From assembly GCF_001428385.1 (NCBI RefSeq), contig NZ_LMSK01000001.1:869355-933354 (forward strand): 64,000 nt of DNA. Reading direction: 5' to 3'. The notes below the pieces were generated by a model. That model was not told the DNA's origin. It worked only from the letters and a program-made list of their open reading frames with translations, and did not search any database. The position numbers and the translations under genes were made by a program. The DNA comes from Rhodanobacter sp. Soil772 (lineage in GTDB: Bacteria > Pseudomonadota > Gammaproteobacteria > Xanthomonadales > Rhodanobacteraceae). Of the stretch, positions 24,195 to 33,747 are shown one piece after another (the first letter of the stretch is position 1; the number at the start of each line of letters is the position of its first letter).

Positions 24195-26300
24195 TCAGAC
24201 GCTGGCGCGCTCTTCTTCGGTCACGGCCTTCATCGACAGGCGGATGCGGCCCTGCTTGTCGACTTCCAGCACCTTGACCTTGACGATATCGCCTTCCTTC
24301 AGCTTGTCGGAAACCTTCTCGACGCGCTCGTCGGAGATCTGCGACACGTGCACCAGACCATCCTTGCCCGGCATGATCGTGACGAACGCGCCGAAGTCCA
24401 TCAGCTTGGCGACCTTGCCCTCGTAGATGCGGCCCGGCTCGACGTCAGAAGTGATCTGCTCGATGCGCTTCTTCGCCGCTTCGCCCGCCTCGCGATTGAC
24501 CGAACCGATGATGATGGTGCCGTCGTCATTGATGTCGATCGTGGTGCCGGTCTCTTCGGTGATCGAGCGGATCGTGGCGCCGCCCTTGCCGATCACTTCG
24601 CGGATCTTGTCCGGGTGGATCTTGATGGTGATCAGGCGCGGGGCGTACTCGCTCATTTCCGAGCGGGCCGTGGACAGCGCCTTGTTCATTTCGCCGAGGA
24701 TGTGCAGGCGGCCGCGCTTGGCCTGCGCCAGCGCCACCTTCATGATCTCCTCGGTGATGCCGTCGATCTTGATGTCCATCTGCAGCGCGGAGATGCCGTC
24801 GGCGCTACCGGCCACCTTGAAATCCATGTCGCCGAGGTGATCCTCGTCGCCCAGGATGTCGGACAGCACCACAAAGTCGTTGCCTTCCTTGACCAAGCCC
24901 ATCGCGATACCGGCCACCGGCGCCTTCAGCGGCACACCGGCATCCATCATCGCCAGCGAGGAGCCGCACACCGAAGCCATCGACGAGGAGCCGTTGGACT
25001 CGGTGATCTCCGAGACCACGCGCAGCACGTACGGGAATTCCTCGATCGTCGGCTTCACCGCCTGCACGCCGCGCTTGGCGAGGCGGCCGTGGCCGATCTC
25101 GCGACGCTTCGGCGCGCCGAAACGGCCGGCCTCGCCCACCGAGAACGGCGGGAAGTTGTAGTGAAACAGGAACGGATCCTTCGACTCGCCACCGGGCGCG
25201 TCGATGATCTGCGCGTCGCGCGTGGTGCCCAGCGTGACGACGACCAGCGCCTGCGTCTCGCCGCGGGTGAACAGCGCGGAGCCATGCGTACGCGGCAGCA
25301 CGCCGACACGGGCGGTGATCGCGCGCACGTCGTCCAGCTGGCGGCCGTCGATGCGCACCTTGGTCTTCAGCACGCTGTCGCGCATGGTGTGGTATTCGAG
25401 CTCGCCGAATTCCTTGGACAGCTCGCCGGACGACCAGCCGTTGGCTTCGGCCTGCGCCTTGAGCGAGTCGATCACGTCGGCCTTGATCGCGGCGATCGCG
25501 TCGCGGCGCTGCAGCTTGTCGCGCACCGAGAAAGCTTCGGCCAGCTTGTTGCCGACGGCGCCCTTGAGTGCAGCGACCAGCGACTCGTTGTGGGCCGGCG
25601 CCTGCCAGTCCCACGACGGCTTGGCGGCTTCGGCAGCCAGCTCGGCGATCGCGCGGATCGCGGTCTGCATCTGCTGGTGACCGAACATCACCGCGCCGAG
25701 CATCACGTCCTCGGACAGCAGCTGCGCTTCGGATTCCACCATCAGCACGGCACCGGCGGTACCGGCGACGACCAGGTCCAGCTGGGAGGTCTTCAGCTCG
25801 GTGGCCGTCGGGTTCAGCAGGTACTTGCCGTTGGCATAACCGACGCGGGCAGCGCCGATCGGACCCTTGAACGGGATACCGGCCAGGCTCAGCGCGGCAG
25901 AGGCGCCAAGCAACGCGACGATGTCGCCGTCAACCTCGGGGTTCAGCGAGACGACCTGGGCGATGACCTGCACTTCGTTCTTGAAGTCGTCCGGGAACAG
26001 CGGGCGCACCGGGCGATCGATCAGGCGCGAGGTCAGCGTCTCTTTCTCGGTCGGACGGCCTTCGCGCTTGAAGAAGCCGCCCGGGATGCGGCCGGCGGAG
26101 TAGAACTTCTCGACGTAATCGACGGTGAGCGGGAAGAAATCCTGACCTTCCTTCTGCTTGGTCGCAGCCACCGCGGTGACCAGCACCACGGTGCCGCCCA
26201 TGCTGGCCATGACCGCACCGGACGCCTGGCGGGCAATTTCGCCCGTCTCCAGTGTGACTTCGTGGTTACCGTACTGGAATGACTTGGTTACTTTTGCCAC
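24195..26300 (-). CDS. pnp: polynucleotide phosphorylase
   Basis: PNPase is a 3'-5' phosphorolytic exoribonuclease and degradosome component. The 701-residue chain shows two RNase PH-like domains, with NEFGEL-type helical linkers between them. A KH domain ([20 protein letters not shown], about 555-610) and a C-terminal S1 domain ([20 protein letters not shown], about 622-690) follow. Catalytic-core residues in [17 protein letters not shown] and MDIKIDGI are present. It is the last gene of the rpsO-pnp pair, with two hairpins in the 84-nt gap that resemble the RNase III-processed leader through which PNPase controls itself in E. coli. Confidence 0.98.
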   Translation of the reverse strand: MAKVTKSFQYGNHEVTLETGEIARQASGAVMASMGGTVVLVTAVAATKQKEGQDFFPLTVDYVEKFYSAGRIPGGFFKREGRPTEKETLTSRLIDRPVRPLFPDDFKNEVQVIAQVVSLNPEVDGDIVALLGASAALSLAGIPFKGPIGAARVGYANGKYLLNPTATELKTSQLDLVVAGTAGAVLMVESEAQLLSEDVMLGAVMFGHQQMQTAIRAIAELAAEAAKPSWDWQAPAHNESLVAALKGAVGNKLAEAFSVRDKLQRRDAIAAIKADVIDSLKAQAEANGWSSGELSKEFGELEYHTMRDSVLKTKVRIDGRQLDDVRAITARVGVLPRTHGSALFTRGETQALVVVTLGTTRDAQIIDAPGGESKDPFLFHYNFPPFSVGEAGRFGAPKRREIGHGRLAKRGVQAVKPTIEEFPYVLRVVSEITESNGSSSMASVCGSSLAMMDAGVPLKAPVAGIAMGLVKEGNDFVVLSDILGDEDHLGDMDFKVAGSADGISALQMDIKIDGITEEIMKVALAQAKRGRLHILGEMNKALSTARSEMSEYAPRLITIKIHPDKIREVIGKGGATIRSITEETGTTIDINDDGTIIIGSVNREAGEAAKKRIEQITSDVEPGRIYEGKVAKLMDFGAFVTIMPGKDGLVHVSQISDERVEKVSDKLKEGDIVKVKVLEVDKQGRIRLSMKAVTEEERASV

Positions 26301-26329
26301 GTGCTTAATTCCTGCTCTGATTGAGAAGT

Positions 26330-26377
26330 GCGCCCACGGATGGGCGCCTCTTGATCTTTGCGTTCACGGATGAACGC
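26330..26377 (-). terminator. two tandem stem-loops in the rpsO-pnp gap
   Basis: GCGCCCA-CGGA-TGGGCGC (26330-26347) and GCGTTCA-CGGA-TGAACGC (26360-26377) are both perfect 7-bp stems and share the same loop, CGGA on the plus strand (TCCG in the RNA). They lie between rpsO and pnp, where E. coli has a terminator and an RNase III site. Their role here is inferred from position. Confidence 0.6.
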
Positions 26378-26384
26378 ACGCGAA

Positions 26385-26654
26385 TTACCGACGCAGGCCG
26401 AGGCGTTCGATCAGGGTCTGGTAACGCGCAAGATCGCGATCCTTCAGATAGCTGAGCAGGCGCTTGCGCTGGTTGACCAGCTTCAGCAGGCCACGGCGGG
26501 AATGGTGATCCTGCTTGTGTTCCTTGAAGTGGCCGGTGAGATGGTCGATGCGGGCGGACAGCAGCGCCACCTGGACTTCGGTCGAACCGGTGTCGTTCGG
26601 CACGCGACCGAAATCAGCGATGATCTTGCCGGTTTGTTCTGCGGTAAGAGACAT
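26385..26654 (-). CDS. rpsO: 30S ribosomal protein S15
   Basis: S15 binds the central domain of 16S rRNA early in 30S assembly. It has 89 residues as in E. coli. The conserved [37 protein letters not shown] and [13 protein letters not shown] segments are present. The leader contains a very long hairpin (26683-26728), which could mediate S15 autoregulation. It is followed by pnp in the canonical order. Confidence 0.98.
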   Translation of the reverse strand: MSLTAEQTGKIIADFGRVPNDTGSTEVQVALLSARIDHLTGHFKEHKQDHHSRRGLLKLVNQRKRLLSYLKDRDLARYQTLIERLGLRR

Positions 26655-26682
26655 GAGGTATACGTTTCCTTGAAAGGCGATG

Positions 26683-26728
26683 CGAAGCTTGCGCTTGCAT
26701 CATCGTGATGACGCAAGCGCAAGCTTCG
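26683..26728 (-). promoter_or_regulatory. long hairpin in the rpsO leader
   Basis: CGAAGCTTGCGCTTGC and its perfect 16-nt complement enclose a further CATC/GATG mini-stem, giving more than 20 paired bases. An offset AGGCGA/TCGCCT at the base lengthens it. On the minus strand it ends 28 nt before the rpsO ATG. It may be an S15 operator, an RNase III site or the truB terminator. Confidence 0.6.
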
Positions 26729-26820
26729 CCTAGTTGAATGAAAGCTTTGAAATAACTTGTCTATTCTACTGATGGGAGCGGTGTTTCAACAAGAGCGGAA
26801 CGGCGTTCCGGGCAAATCGG

Positions 26821-27747
26821 TCAGTCCGGCGGCAGGTTGAAGCCGCGCAGGATGCGCGCGCGCCCTTCGGCATCCGGTTCCAGCAGCGCCAGCAACGCGC
26901 CATCGCTGGCATACGCCGCGCAGCGCCCTGCCTCCCGCAAGCCCGGCAAGTCAATCTGCTGGCCGCGTGAAATGGCCATGCTTTGCGTCTCATCGAGCCG
27001 CAATACCGGAAGATCGGACAACCCGGCCGATACCGGCAGCAACCACGCCAGCAGGGCTTCGTCACCCTGCTCCGCCGCTTGCTGCAGCTGTTCCAGAGTC
27101 ACCATCTGCGGCTCGCGGAACGGCTCCACCCAGATCCGGCGCAGCGCGGTCAGGTGGGCGCCGCAACCGAGATCCTCGCCCAGATCCACCGCCAGCGAGC
27201 GGACATAGGTGCCGGAGCCGCATTCCACCAGCAACTGCAGCGTGTCGCCGTCGCGCGCCAGCAGTTCGAGCCGGTACACCTCCACCTCGCGCGGCGGCAC
27301 CGCCACGGTCTCGCCACGGCGCGCCTTGGCATACAGCCGTTCGCCGCCCTGCTTCAGCGCGGAATACATCGGCGGCACCTGCAGGATGCGGCCGCGCAAT
27401 TTGGCCAGCGCCGCCTCGATCGCTGCATCGTCGAGCTTCGGCACCGGGCGTTGCTGAACGACTACGCCCTCGCTGTCGGCGGTATCGGTGCTGATGCCGA
27501 GCCGGCATTCGGCCAGGTAAGCCTTGCGCGCGCCCAGCAGGCTGCCGGCCAGCTTGGTCGCCTCGCCGAAACACAGCGGCAGCAGGCCGGTGGCCAGCGG
27601 ATCGAGCGCCCCGGTATGGCCGCCCTTGGACGCGCGCAGCAACTGGCGCACGGCCTGCAGTGCCTGGTTGGAACTCAGGCCCGGTGGCTTGTCGAGCAAC
27701 ACGATGCCGTGCAGATCACGGAACTGGATGCGCGGCAGGCGATTCAT
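26821..27747 (-). CDS. truB: tRNA pseudouridine-55 synthase
   Basis: TruB makes pseudouridine 55 in the T-loop of tRNAs. It has 308 residues (E. coli 314). KPPGLSSNQALQ near 20, and GGHTGALDPLATGLLPL with catalytic Asp49, are diagnostic. CGSGTYVRSLAVDLGE is the RNA-binding motif III, and a PUA-like C-terminus follows. ATG at 27747 is chosen over an upstream TTG at 27765. It follows rbfA by 28 nt in the nusA-infB-rbfA-truB order. Confidence 0.96.
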   Translation of the reverse strand: MNRLPRIQFRDLHGIVLLDKPPGLSSNQALQAVRQLLRASKGGHTGALDPLATGLLPLCFGEATKLAGSLLGARKAYLAECRLGISTDTADSEGVVVQQRPVPKLDDAAIEAALAKLRGRILQVPPMYSALKQGGERLYAKARRGETVAVPPREVEVYRLELLARDGDTLQLLVECGSGTYVRSLAVDLGEDLGCGAHLTALRRIWVEPFREPQMVTLEQLQQAAEQGDEALLAWLLPVSAGLSDLPVLRLDETQSMAISRGQQIDLPGLREAGRCAAYASDGALLALLEPDAEGRARILRGFNLPPD

Positions 27748-27775
27748 CGGCTCGGTGGCGCCCAAGGCTTGCGGT

Positions 27776-28159
27776 TCAATCCTGCTTGTCGCCGTCCGGC
27801 GGCGTCAGGTCGCGCGCCTGCTGGCGCAGCAACGATTCGATGCGCTCGCCCTTGTCGACCGAGTCGTCGTACTTGAACTTCAACTCCGGCACCCGGCGCA
27901 TGCGCATGCCGCTGTGCGCCAGCGCATGGCGGATCTCGTGGCCCATCTCGTTCAACGCCTTCACTGCGGGAAGCCCCTGCTCGGGCATCAACGCAGTAAC
28001 CCACACCGTAGCCCAATCCAGGTCACGGGTGATCTCCACGTCCGACACGCTGACAGACGGCAGACCGTGATCGCGCACCGCCGCATGCACCAGCAAGCCA
28101 AGCTCGCGGCGCAGCTCGGCACCGATGCGGTCAGTACGTTTGAAATCACGGGAAGGCAT
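27776..28159 (-). CDS. rbfA: ribosome-binding factor A
   Basis: RbfA is a cold-shock 30S maturation factor with a type-II KH fold. The protein from ATG 28159 has 127 residues. MPSRDFKRTDRIGAELRREL matches the family start. The open frame continues upstream to 28306, but that part lies inside an intergenic repeat and is not real coding sequence. Conserved VSDVEITRDLDWATVWVT and RVPELKFKYDDSVDKGERIESLL are present. Confidence 0.95.
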   Translation of the reverse strand: MPSRDFKRTDRIGAELRRELGLLVHAAVRDHGLPSVSVSDVEITRDLDWATVWVTALMPEQGLPAVKALNEMGHEIRHALAHSGMRMRRVPELKFKYDDSVDKGERIESLLRQQARDLTPPDGDKQD

Positions 28160-28169
28160 AGATGAAGCC

Positions 28170-28293
28170 GGGAATCGGAAATGGAGAATGGGGAATGGTA
28201 AAAGCACAAAGCCGCGAACGATCGAAATGCCGCGAGAACCGGGCGGAGCGGGAAAGGCTTTGCGATTCCCGACTCCCCACTCCCGATTCCCGG
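28170..28293. repeat. GGGAAT-heptad inverted repeat between infB and rbfA
   Basis: A purine arm (28170-28198, repeated GGGAATGG/GGAAATGG units) faces a pyrimidine arm (28264-28293, repeated ACTCCCG/ATTCCCG units). It fills most of the 151-nt gap, interrupting an otherwise tight operon. It belongs to the same family as 12226-12381 and 43611-43698. Confidence 0.75.
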
Positions 28294-28310
28294 GCGTTGT
28301 ACGCAAAGCG

Positions 28311-31121
28311 TTACAACGTCCGCGCCACTTCGGTGCGTTCGAAGCACTCGATCTGGTCGCCCGGCTTGACGTCGTTGTACTGCTTCACGGCGATGCCGCA
28401 TTCCATGCCGTTGCGCACTTCGTCGACGAGGTCCTTGAAGCGGCGCAGCGATTCCAGCTCGCCTTCGAAGATCACCACGTGGTCGCGCAGCACGCGGATC
28501 GGCTTGCTGCGCTTGACCACGCCTTCGGTGACCATGCAACCGGCCACGGCGCCGAACTTCGAGCTGCGGAACACGTCGCGGACCTCGGCGGTGCCGATGA
28601 TGTCCTCGCGCACTTCCATGCCGAGCAGGCCGGTGGCCGCCTGGGTCACCTGGTCGATCACGTCGTAGATGATCGAGAAGTAGCGCACGTCCAGGCCGTT
28701 GGTCTCGATCACCTTGCGCGCCGAGGCATCGGCACGCACGTTGAAGCCGATCACCAGCGCCTTCGAGGCCGCCGCCAGGGTGGCGTCGGATTCGTTGATG
28801 CCGCCGACGCCGGACGAGACCACATTGACGCGGACCCGCTCGTTGCCGATCTGGGTCAGCGACTCGCGCAGTGCCTCCACCGAACCCTGCACATCGCCCT
28901 TGACCAGGATGTTGAGCGTCTGCTGCTCCACGCCCTGACCCATCTTGGCAATGATGTCCTCGAGCCGGTTACTCTTGCTGACCATGCGCGTTTCGCGCCG
29001 CTTGAGCTCACGCTCCTGGGCCACCTCGCGAGCCAGACGCTCGTCCTCGACGCAGACGAAATCGTCGCCGGTTTCCGGCACGCCGGACAGGCCGAGCACC
29101 TGCACCGGAATCGACGGACCGGCTTCGGTCACCTGCTTGCCGGTTTCGTCGATCAATGCGCGCATGCGACCGTACTCGACGCCGCAGACCACGAAGTCGC
29201 CCTTGCGCAGCGTGCCCTGCTGCACCAGCACAGTGGCCACCGGGCCACGGCCGCGGTCCAGGCTGGATTCGATCACCACGCCGGAAGCGCGACCGTCGAC
29301 GACGGCCTTGAGTTCCATCACTTCGGCCTGCACCGAGATCGCATCGAGCAGATCCTCGATGCCCGCGCCGGTCTTGGCCGATACCGGGATGAACTGGACG
29401 TCGCCGCCCCAATCTTCCGGTACCACTTCGTACTGCACCAGACCCTGCTTGACGTTGTCCGGGTTGGCGCCGTCCTTGTCCATCTTGTTGACCGCAACGA
29501 TCAGCGGCACCTTGGCGGCGCGCGCATGCTTCACCGCTTCCACCGTCTGCGGCATCACGCCGTCATCGGCGGCCACCACCAGGATCACGATATCGGTCGA
29601 CTGCGCGCCACGGGCACGCATCGAGGTGAACGCCGCGTGGCCAGGCGTATCCAGGAACGTGACCACGCCCTTGGAGGTTTCCACGTGGTACGCGCCGATA
29701 TGCTGGGTGATGCCGCCGGCTTCGCCGGAGGCGACCTTGGTACGCCGGATGTAGTCGAGCAGCGAGGTCTTGCCGTGGTCGACGTGGCCCATGATCGTCA
29801 CCACCGGCGGACGCGTGACCTTCTCGCCCTCCAGTTCGATGTTCTGGGTGTGCGCCGCCAGCGTCTCCTCGGCGTTGTTCTGGTTGTCCGCCACCGGGGT
29901 GTGGCCGAGTTCCTCGACCACCAGCACCGCGGTGTCGTGGTCGACGGTCTGGTTGATGGTCGCCATCACGCCCATCTTGAACAGCGCCTTGACCACCTCG
30001 GAACCCTTGACCGCCATCTTCTGCGCCAGCTCGGCGACGACGTTGGTATCGCCCACCACCACTTCGCGCACGACCGGCGCAGTAGGCCGCGAGAAGCCAT
30101 GCGGGCCGGTCGGCGCGCTGCTGCCACCACGCGACAATTCGCGCCCGCCACTGCGGCTCGGCTTGCCACGCTTGCTGCTGGAAGAACGGCGGGCCCGATC
30201 GGCCTCGCTCAGGTGCATCTGGCCACCGGCGAAACGTTTGCTGGCGGCGCTGTCGCGGTCTTCCTTGCCACCGGCACTCTCGTTGCGTTCACGGGGATGC
30301 TTGGGCTTGCCGCGGCTGGCGTCGCCAGCGGCGGCTGGAGCGGCCGTGCTGCCGGCCACCGCGGCACGGGCCGCCGGGGCGGCCACCACCGGAGCGGGGG
30401 CCGCTGCCGGCTTGACCAGTTTTTCGCGTTTGCGCGGCTCATGAATGCGCGGCAGGATCATGCCAAGGTCGCGCTGATCCATGCGCTGGACGGCCCCCGC
30501 ATCGTCGGCGGCAGCCACGGGCGCCGCTTCGGCGGCCGGTTCCGGCGCCGTCTCGACATGCGCTGCCGCAACCGGCTCGGCTGCGCTGGTCGCTTCGACC
30601 TCGCGCTGCGCCTTCTCGAGCTTGCGCTGCTGTTCGTCCAGGGCGCGCTGCTGCGCTTCCGTCTGGCGGCGCTGCTCGGCCTCGACCCGCTCGCGCTCTT
30701 CCTGCTCGCGCTGCTGCTGCGATTCCTGCAGCTTGCGCACGGCGTCCTCGCGCTCGGGCTCGGCGCTGGCTTCCTCGGCGATCACACTGCGCTTGACGTA
30801 GGTGCGCTTGGCGCGCACCTCGACATTGACCGTCTTGGCCGTGCCCGTGGCGCCGCGGCCACCCGGCGCGGCCACCTTCAGTTCGCCGACCGTGCGGCGC
30901 TTCAAGGTGATCTGGCGTGGCGCACTGTCCTCGACCTCGGCAGTGGTCTCGCTCTTGCCGTGCGTACGGCGCAGGAAGCCAAGCAGCTTCACCTTCTCGG
31001 TGCTGCTGATGGCCTGCTCCTGGTCGGAGAATTTCATGCCCGCCTCGCCAAGCTGCGTCAGCAGCTTGTCGACCGGCATGCCCAGTACCTGGGCGAGTTG
31101 TTTGATCGTGACGTCCGACAT
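28311..31121 (-). CDS. infB: translation initiation factor IF-2
   Basis: IF-2 is the GTPase that positions fMet-tRNA on the 30S subunit. The 936-residue chain begins with the IF2N domain ([21 protein letters not shown], in parts). It has a long charged helical Arg/Glu/Gln region about 155-215 and an Ala/Pro-rich low-complexity stretch. The G-domain follows with GHVDHGKT at 445-452 and NKMD. Domains for fMet-tRNA binding complete the protein. ATG at 31121 is chosen since IF2N starts there; 35 upstream residues in the longer frame are unconserved. An internal alternative start for a shorter isoform is possible, as in E. coli, but is not evident. Confidence 0.97.
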   Translation of the reverse strand: MSDVTIKQLAQVLGMPVDKLLTQLGEAGMKFSDQEQAISSTEKVKLLGFLRRTHGKSETTAEVEDSAPRQITLKRRTVGELKVAAPGGRGATGTAKTVNVEVRAKRTYVKRSVIAEEASAEPEREDAVRKLQESQQQREQEERERVEAEQRRQTEAQQRALDEQQRKLEKAQREVEATSAAEPVAAAHVETAPEPAAEAAPVAAADDAGAVQRMDQRDLGMILPRIHEPRKREKLVKPAAAPAPVVAAPAARAAVAGSTAAPAAAGDASRGKPKHPRERNESAGGKEDRDSAASKRFAGGQMHLSEADRARRSSSSKRGKPSRSGGRELSRGGSSAPTGPHGFSRPTAPVVREVVVGDTNVVAELAQKMAVKGSEVVKALFKMGVMATINQTVDHDTAVLVVEELGHTPVADNQNNAEETLAAHTQNIELEGEKVTRPPVVTIMGHVDHGKTSLLDYIRRTKVASGEAGGITQHIGAYHVETSKGVVTFLDTPGHAAFTSMRARGAQSTDIVILVVAADDGVMPQTVEAVKHARAAKVPLIVAVNKMDKDGANPDNVKQGLVQYEVVPEDWGGDVQFIPVSAKTGAGIEDLLDAISVQAEVMELKAVVDGRASGVVIESSLDRGRGPVATVLVQQGTLRKGDFVVCGVEYGRMRALIDETGKQVTEAGPSIPVQVLGLSGVPETGDDFVCVEDERLAREVAQERELKRRETRMVSKSNRLEDIIAKMGQGVEQQTLNILVKGDVQGSVEALRESLTQIGNERVRVNVVSSGVGGINESDATLAAASKALVIGFNVRADASARKVIETNGLDVRYFSIIYDVIDQVTQAATGLLGMEVREDIIGTAEVRDVFRSSKFGAVAGCMVTEGVVKRSKPIRVLRDHVVIFEGELESLRRFKDLVDEVRNGMECGIAVKQYNDVKPGDQIECFERTEVARTL

Positions 31122-31196
31122 CGTGTTCTTTGCTCCGCCGTTCCCGCGCTTATCATCTTGTGCGGCGTCATTCACGCCGCCACCTCCATCCGTGGT

Positions 31197-31219
31197 GAAA
31201 GGCTTCCCGGAAGCCTTTC
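31197..31219. repeat. palindrome in the nusA-infB gap
   Basis: GAAAGGCTTCC-C-GGAAGCCTTTC forms a near-perfect stem-loop in the 132-nt gap between nusA and infB. A second GGCAC/GTGCC hairpin lies at about 31221-31243. Their positions suit RNA processing or partial termination within the operon. Confidence 0.5.
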
Positions 31220-31253
31220 TCGGCACACCCTTCCAGGGTGCCGCCGTCCGCGG

Positions 31254-32759
31254 TTAGCCGCCTTTCTCCAGCCGCGCGATCATCGGCGCACGTGCGGCCA
31301 TGATCAGTGCAGCGGCACGCTCTTCGTCCATGCCTTCGATATCGATCAGTTCGTCCACCGCCAGGTCGGCCAGGTCATCGACCGTAGTCACCGCACGAGC
31401 GGCCAGTGCATAGGCCGTCGCCTCGTCCATGCCGTCCAGCGCCATCAGCTCTTCGGAAGGCTGATGTTCGTCGACGCCTTCCTCCACCGCCAGTGCCTCG
31501 GTCAGCAGCGCATCGCGGGCGCGGGCGCGCAGCTCCTCGACGATGTCTTCGTCGAAGCCCTCCACCGCCAGCAGCTCGGCGCTGGGCACGTAGGCGATTT
31601 CCTCGACACTGGAGAAGCCTTCCTGCACCAGGATGACTGCGATCTCCTGATCCACTTCCAGCCTGTCCATGAACAGCTGGCGCGCGGCTTCCTGTTCGGA
31701 TTCGCTCTTCGCGGTGACCTGGTCCTGGGTCATCACGTTGAGCTGCCAGCCGGTGAGCTTGCTGGCCAGGCGCACGTTCTGGCCACCGCGCCCGATCGCC
31801 TGGGACAGCTTGTCCTCGGCCACCGCAATGTCCATCGAGTGCTTTTCCTCGTCCATGATGATGGACTGCACTTCGGCCGGCGCCATCGCATTGATGACGA
31901 ACTGCGCCTGGTTCTCGTGCCACAGGATGATGTCGACGCGCTCGCCGTTGAGGTCGTTGGAGACCGCCTGCACGCGCGAACCGCGCATGCCGATGCAAGC
32001 GCCGATCGGATCGGTGCGGCTGTCGTGGGCCAGCACGGCGATCTTGGCGCGGTCGCCCGGGTCGCGGGCGCAGCCCTTGATCTCGACCAGGCCCTGGCCG
32101 ACTTCCGGCACTTCCAGCTTGAACAGCTCGATCATGAATTCCGGCGCAGCGCGCGACACGAACAGCTGCGGGCCGCGGGCCTCGGAACGCACTTCGTACA
32201 GGTAGCCGCGCACGCGGTCGCCGACGCGGGCCGATTCGCGCGGAATCGTCTTGTCGCGCGGGATGAACGCCTCGGCGTTGCTGCCCAGGTCCAGATAGAT
32301 GTTGCCGCGCTCGACGCGCTTGACGATACCGGTGACCAGCTCGCCCACGCGATCGGCGAACGCGTCGACCACCTGCTGGCGTTCGGCTTCGCGTACGCGC
32401 TGCACGATCACCTGCTTGGCGGCCTGCGCGGCGATGCGGCCGAACTCGGCATTCTCGACCTGCTGCTCAATGTACTCGCCCACCTCGGCGTCGGCGCGCT
32501 CGTCCAGCGCGTCCATCAGGCGCAGCTGGTAGGACGGCGATTCCATCTCGCCGTCATCGGCGATGATCTCCCAGCGACGGAATGTCTCGTATTCGCCGGT
32601 GTTGTGGTCGATCGACACGCGGATGTCGGGTTCCTCGTCCGGATAGCGCTTCTTCGCGGCCGAGGCCAGCGCGGCCTCCATCGCTTCGAAAATCACTTCC
32701 AGCGGGACACCTTTTTCATTGGCAACCGCATCGACGACCAGCAAAAGTTCTTTGCTCAT
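31254..32759 (-). CDS. nusA: transcription termination/antitermination factor NusA
   Basis: NusA binds RNA polymerase and modulates pausing, termination and antitermination. The 501-residue protein has the N-terminal polymerase-binding domain (1-130) and S1 (VKRVERGNIYLDLG near 135). KH1 and KH2 follow (GACIGMRGSRVQAV and QAIGRGGQNVRLASKLTGW). Two C-terminal acidic repeat domains are also present, as in E. coli (495). It is 101 nt downstream of rimP. NusA autocontrol of this operon is known in E. coli, and terminator-like hairpins precede rimP here. Confidence 0.97.
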   Translation of the reverse strand: MSKELLLVVDAVANEKGVPLEVIFEAMEAALASAAKKRYPDEEPDIRVSIDHNTGEYETFRRWEIIADDGEMESPSYQLRLMDALDERADAEVGEYIEQQVENAEFGRIAAQAAKQVIVQRVREAERQQVVDAFADRVGELVTGIVKRVERGNIYLDLGSNAEAFIPRDKTIPRESARVGDRVRGYLYEVRSEARGPQLFVSRAAPEFMIELFKLEVPEVGQGLVEIKGCARDPGDRAKIAVLAHDSRTDPIGACIGMRGSRVQAVSNDLNGERVDIILWHENQAQFVINAMAPAEVQSIIMDEEKHSMDIAVAEDKLSQAIGRGGQNVRLASKLTGWQLNVMTQDQVTAKSESEQEAARQLFMDRLEVDQEIAVILVQEGFSSVEEIAYVPSAELLAVEGFDEDIVEELRARARDALLTEALAVEEGVDEHQPSEELMALDGMDEATAYALAARAVTTVDDLADLAVDELIDIEGMDEERAAALIMAARAPMIARLEKGG

Positions 32760-32860
32760 TGCAGCAACTCCGTAAGTATCCCGTCCGGATACCGATGGTT
32801 AAATTGTTGCGTTCATCCCTGAACACAAAATTTGGAACGCGACCATAATGGCCGCACTGA

Positions 32861-33394
32861 TTACTTCTTGCCGGGCGTCTTGCTACCGCGCTTGGGCTGC
32901 GGCGCATAACCAAGCGCCACCCAGTCCGGCACCACACGCGCACTTTCCACCAGCGCGTGATCGAATTCGAATGTCTTGCCTTCGGCTTCCAGCACGATGT
33001 GCCCGCTTTCCGCCGAAACCAGCTTGCCGCGCAGACGACGGCGACCTTCCAGCGGCGCCTTCAGCAGCAATTTCACTTCCTGCCCGCTGGCCCGCGCAAA
33101 CTGTGCGGCGGTGAACAGCGGTCGATCCAGTCCCGGCGAGGAAACTTCCAGCACGTAATGGCCGGGGATCGGATCCTCCACGTCCAGCAAGGCGGACAGC
33201 TCGCGACTGGCGGTTTCGCAATCCTCGATGCCGACCTCGCGACGCTCGCCGTCGCCGGTTTCCTTGTCCAGCAGGTCCAGGTAGACGCGCAGGGTACTCT
33301 GCCCGTGCGACGGGGTGAACTCCACGCCAAGGCATTCCAGACCCAGATCGGCCAGTACCTCGCTGAAGCGTTGTGCCAGTGCCTGTGTATCCAT
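32861..33394 (-). CDS. rimP: ribosome maturation factor RimP
   Basis: RimP assists 30S subunit maturation. The 177-residue protein has the N-terminal alpha/beta domain with [22 protein letters not shown] and the motif [15 protein letters not shown]-terminal Sm-like domain and a short basic tail [10 protein letters not shown] complete it. It is the first protein gene of the nusA-infB operon, after tRNA-fMet and two terminator-like hairpins. Confidence 0.95.
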   Translation of the reverse strand: MDTQALAQRFSEVLADLGLECLGVEFTPSHGQSTLRVYLDLLDKETGDGERREVGIEDCETASRELSALLDVEDPIPGHYVLEVSSPGLDRPLFTAAQFARASGQEVKLLLKAPLEGRRRLRGKLVSAESGHIVLEAEGKTFEFDHALVESARVVPDWVALGYAPQPKRGSKTPGKK

Positions 33395-33434
33395 GGGTAA
33401 CCTTCCCAGATCACTCTTTCAGAACGGCAGAAAC

Positions 33435-33460
33435 AAAAAATGGGCTCCAACGGCCCATTT
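33435..33460 (-). terminator. intrinsic terminator-like hairpin in the rimP leader
   Basis: On the minus strand AATGGGC, a 7-nt loop and GCCCATT are followed by a T-run, 40 nt before rimP. Read-through here would decide expression of the rimP-nusA-infB operon, so it is an attenuator candidate. Confidence 0.75.
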
Positions 33461-33550
33461 CCCTATCTCGCCGATGTTCCTCCTCGTGCAGCTCTTTCCG
33501 GCGCCCGTGGCCGCCAACGGCAGCCAGGCACGACGCATCCGTGCGCCCAA

Positions 33551-33575
33551 CAAAAAAGCCTCACGAGGAGGCTTT
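33551..33575 (-). terminator. intrinsic terminator after tRNA-fMet
   Basis: On the minus strand AAGCCTC, a 5-nt loop and GAGGCTT are followed by a T-run. It lies about 20 nt after the CCA end of the tRNA. Confidence 0.85.
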
Positions 33576-33593
33576 CTTGCATCAAGAAAGATC

Positions 33594-33670
33594 TGGTAGC
33601 GGGGGCAGGATTCGAACCTGCGACCTTCGGGTTATGAGCCCGACGAGCTGCCAGACTGCTCCACCCCGCA
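33594..33670 (-). tRNA. metY: initiator tRNA-fMet (CAT)
   Basis: A 77-nt tRNA with encoded CCA has anticodon CAT in GCTCATAAC. The three consecutive G-C pairs of the anticodon stem (GGG/CCC) and a mismatched first acceptor pair mark it as initiator. The mismatch here is U1-U72, instead of C1-A72 in E. coli. The T-arm is GCAGG-TTCGAAT-CCTGC. Its position upstream of rimP matches metY of E. coli. It has its own promoter (33684-33712). Confidence 0.95.
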
Positions 33671-33683
33671 TCAGAGTCCGAAG

Positions 33684-33712
33684 AGTTTACCTAGGTGGCC
33701 GGTTTCTTGCAA
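33684..33712 (-). promoter_or_regulatory. sigma-70 promoter of tRNA-fMet
   Basis: On the minus strand TTGCAA (33707-33712) and TAAACT (33684-33689) are 17 nt apart. The predicted start near 33677 is 7 nt before the tRNA, giving a very short 5' leader. Confidence 0.75.
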
Positions 33713-33747
33713 GTCTCGATCGAAGGCATTCGGCGCCGGGCAGTGAC

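Noticed and set aside
28160..28306. An N-terminal extension of rbfA up to 28306
   Set aside because: The extra 49 codons lie in the heptad repeat element and do not match RbfA.
28125..32822. A 1565-codon open frame on the plus strand
   Set aside because: It is antisense to infB, nusA and rbfA, has His/Asp/Arg-rich composition typical of GC-rich shadow frames, and shows no domain.
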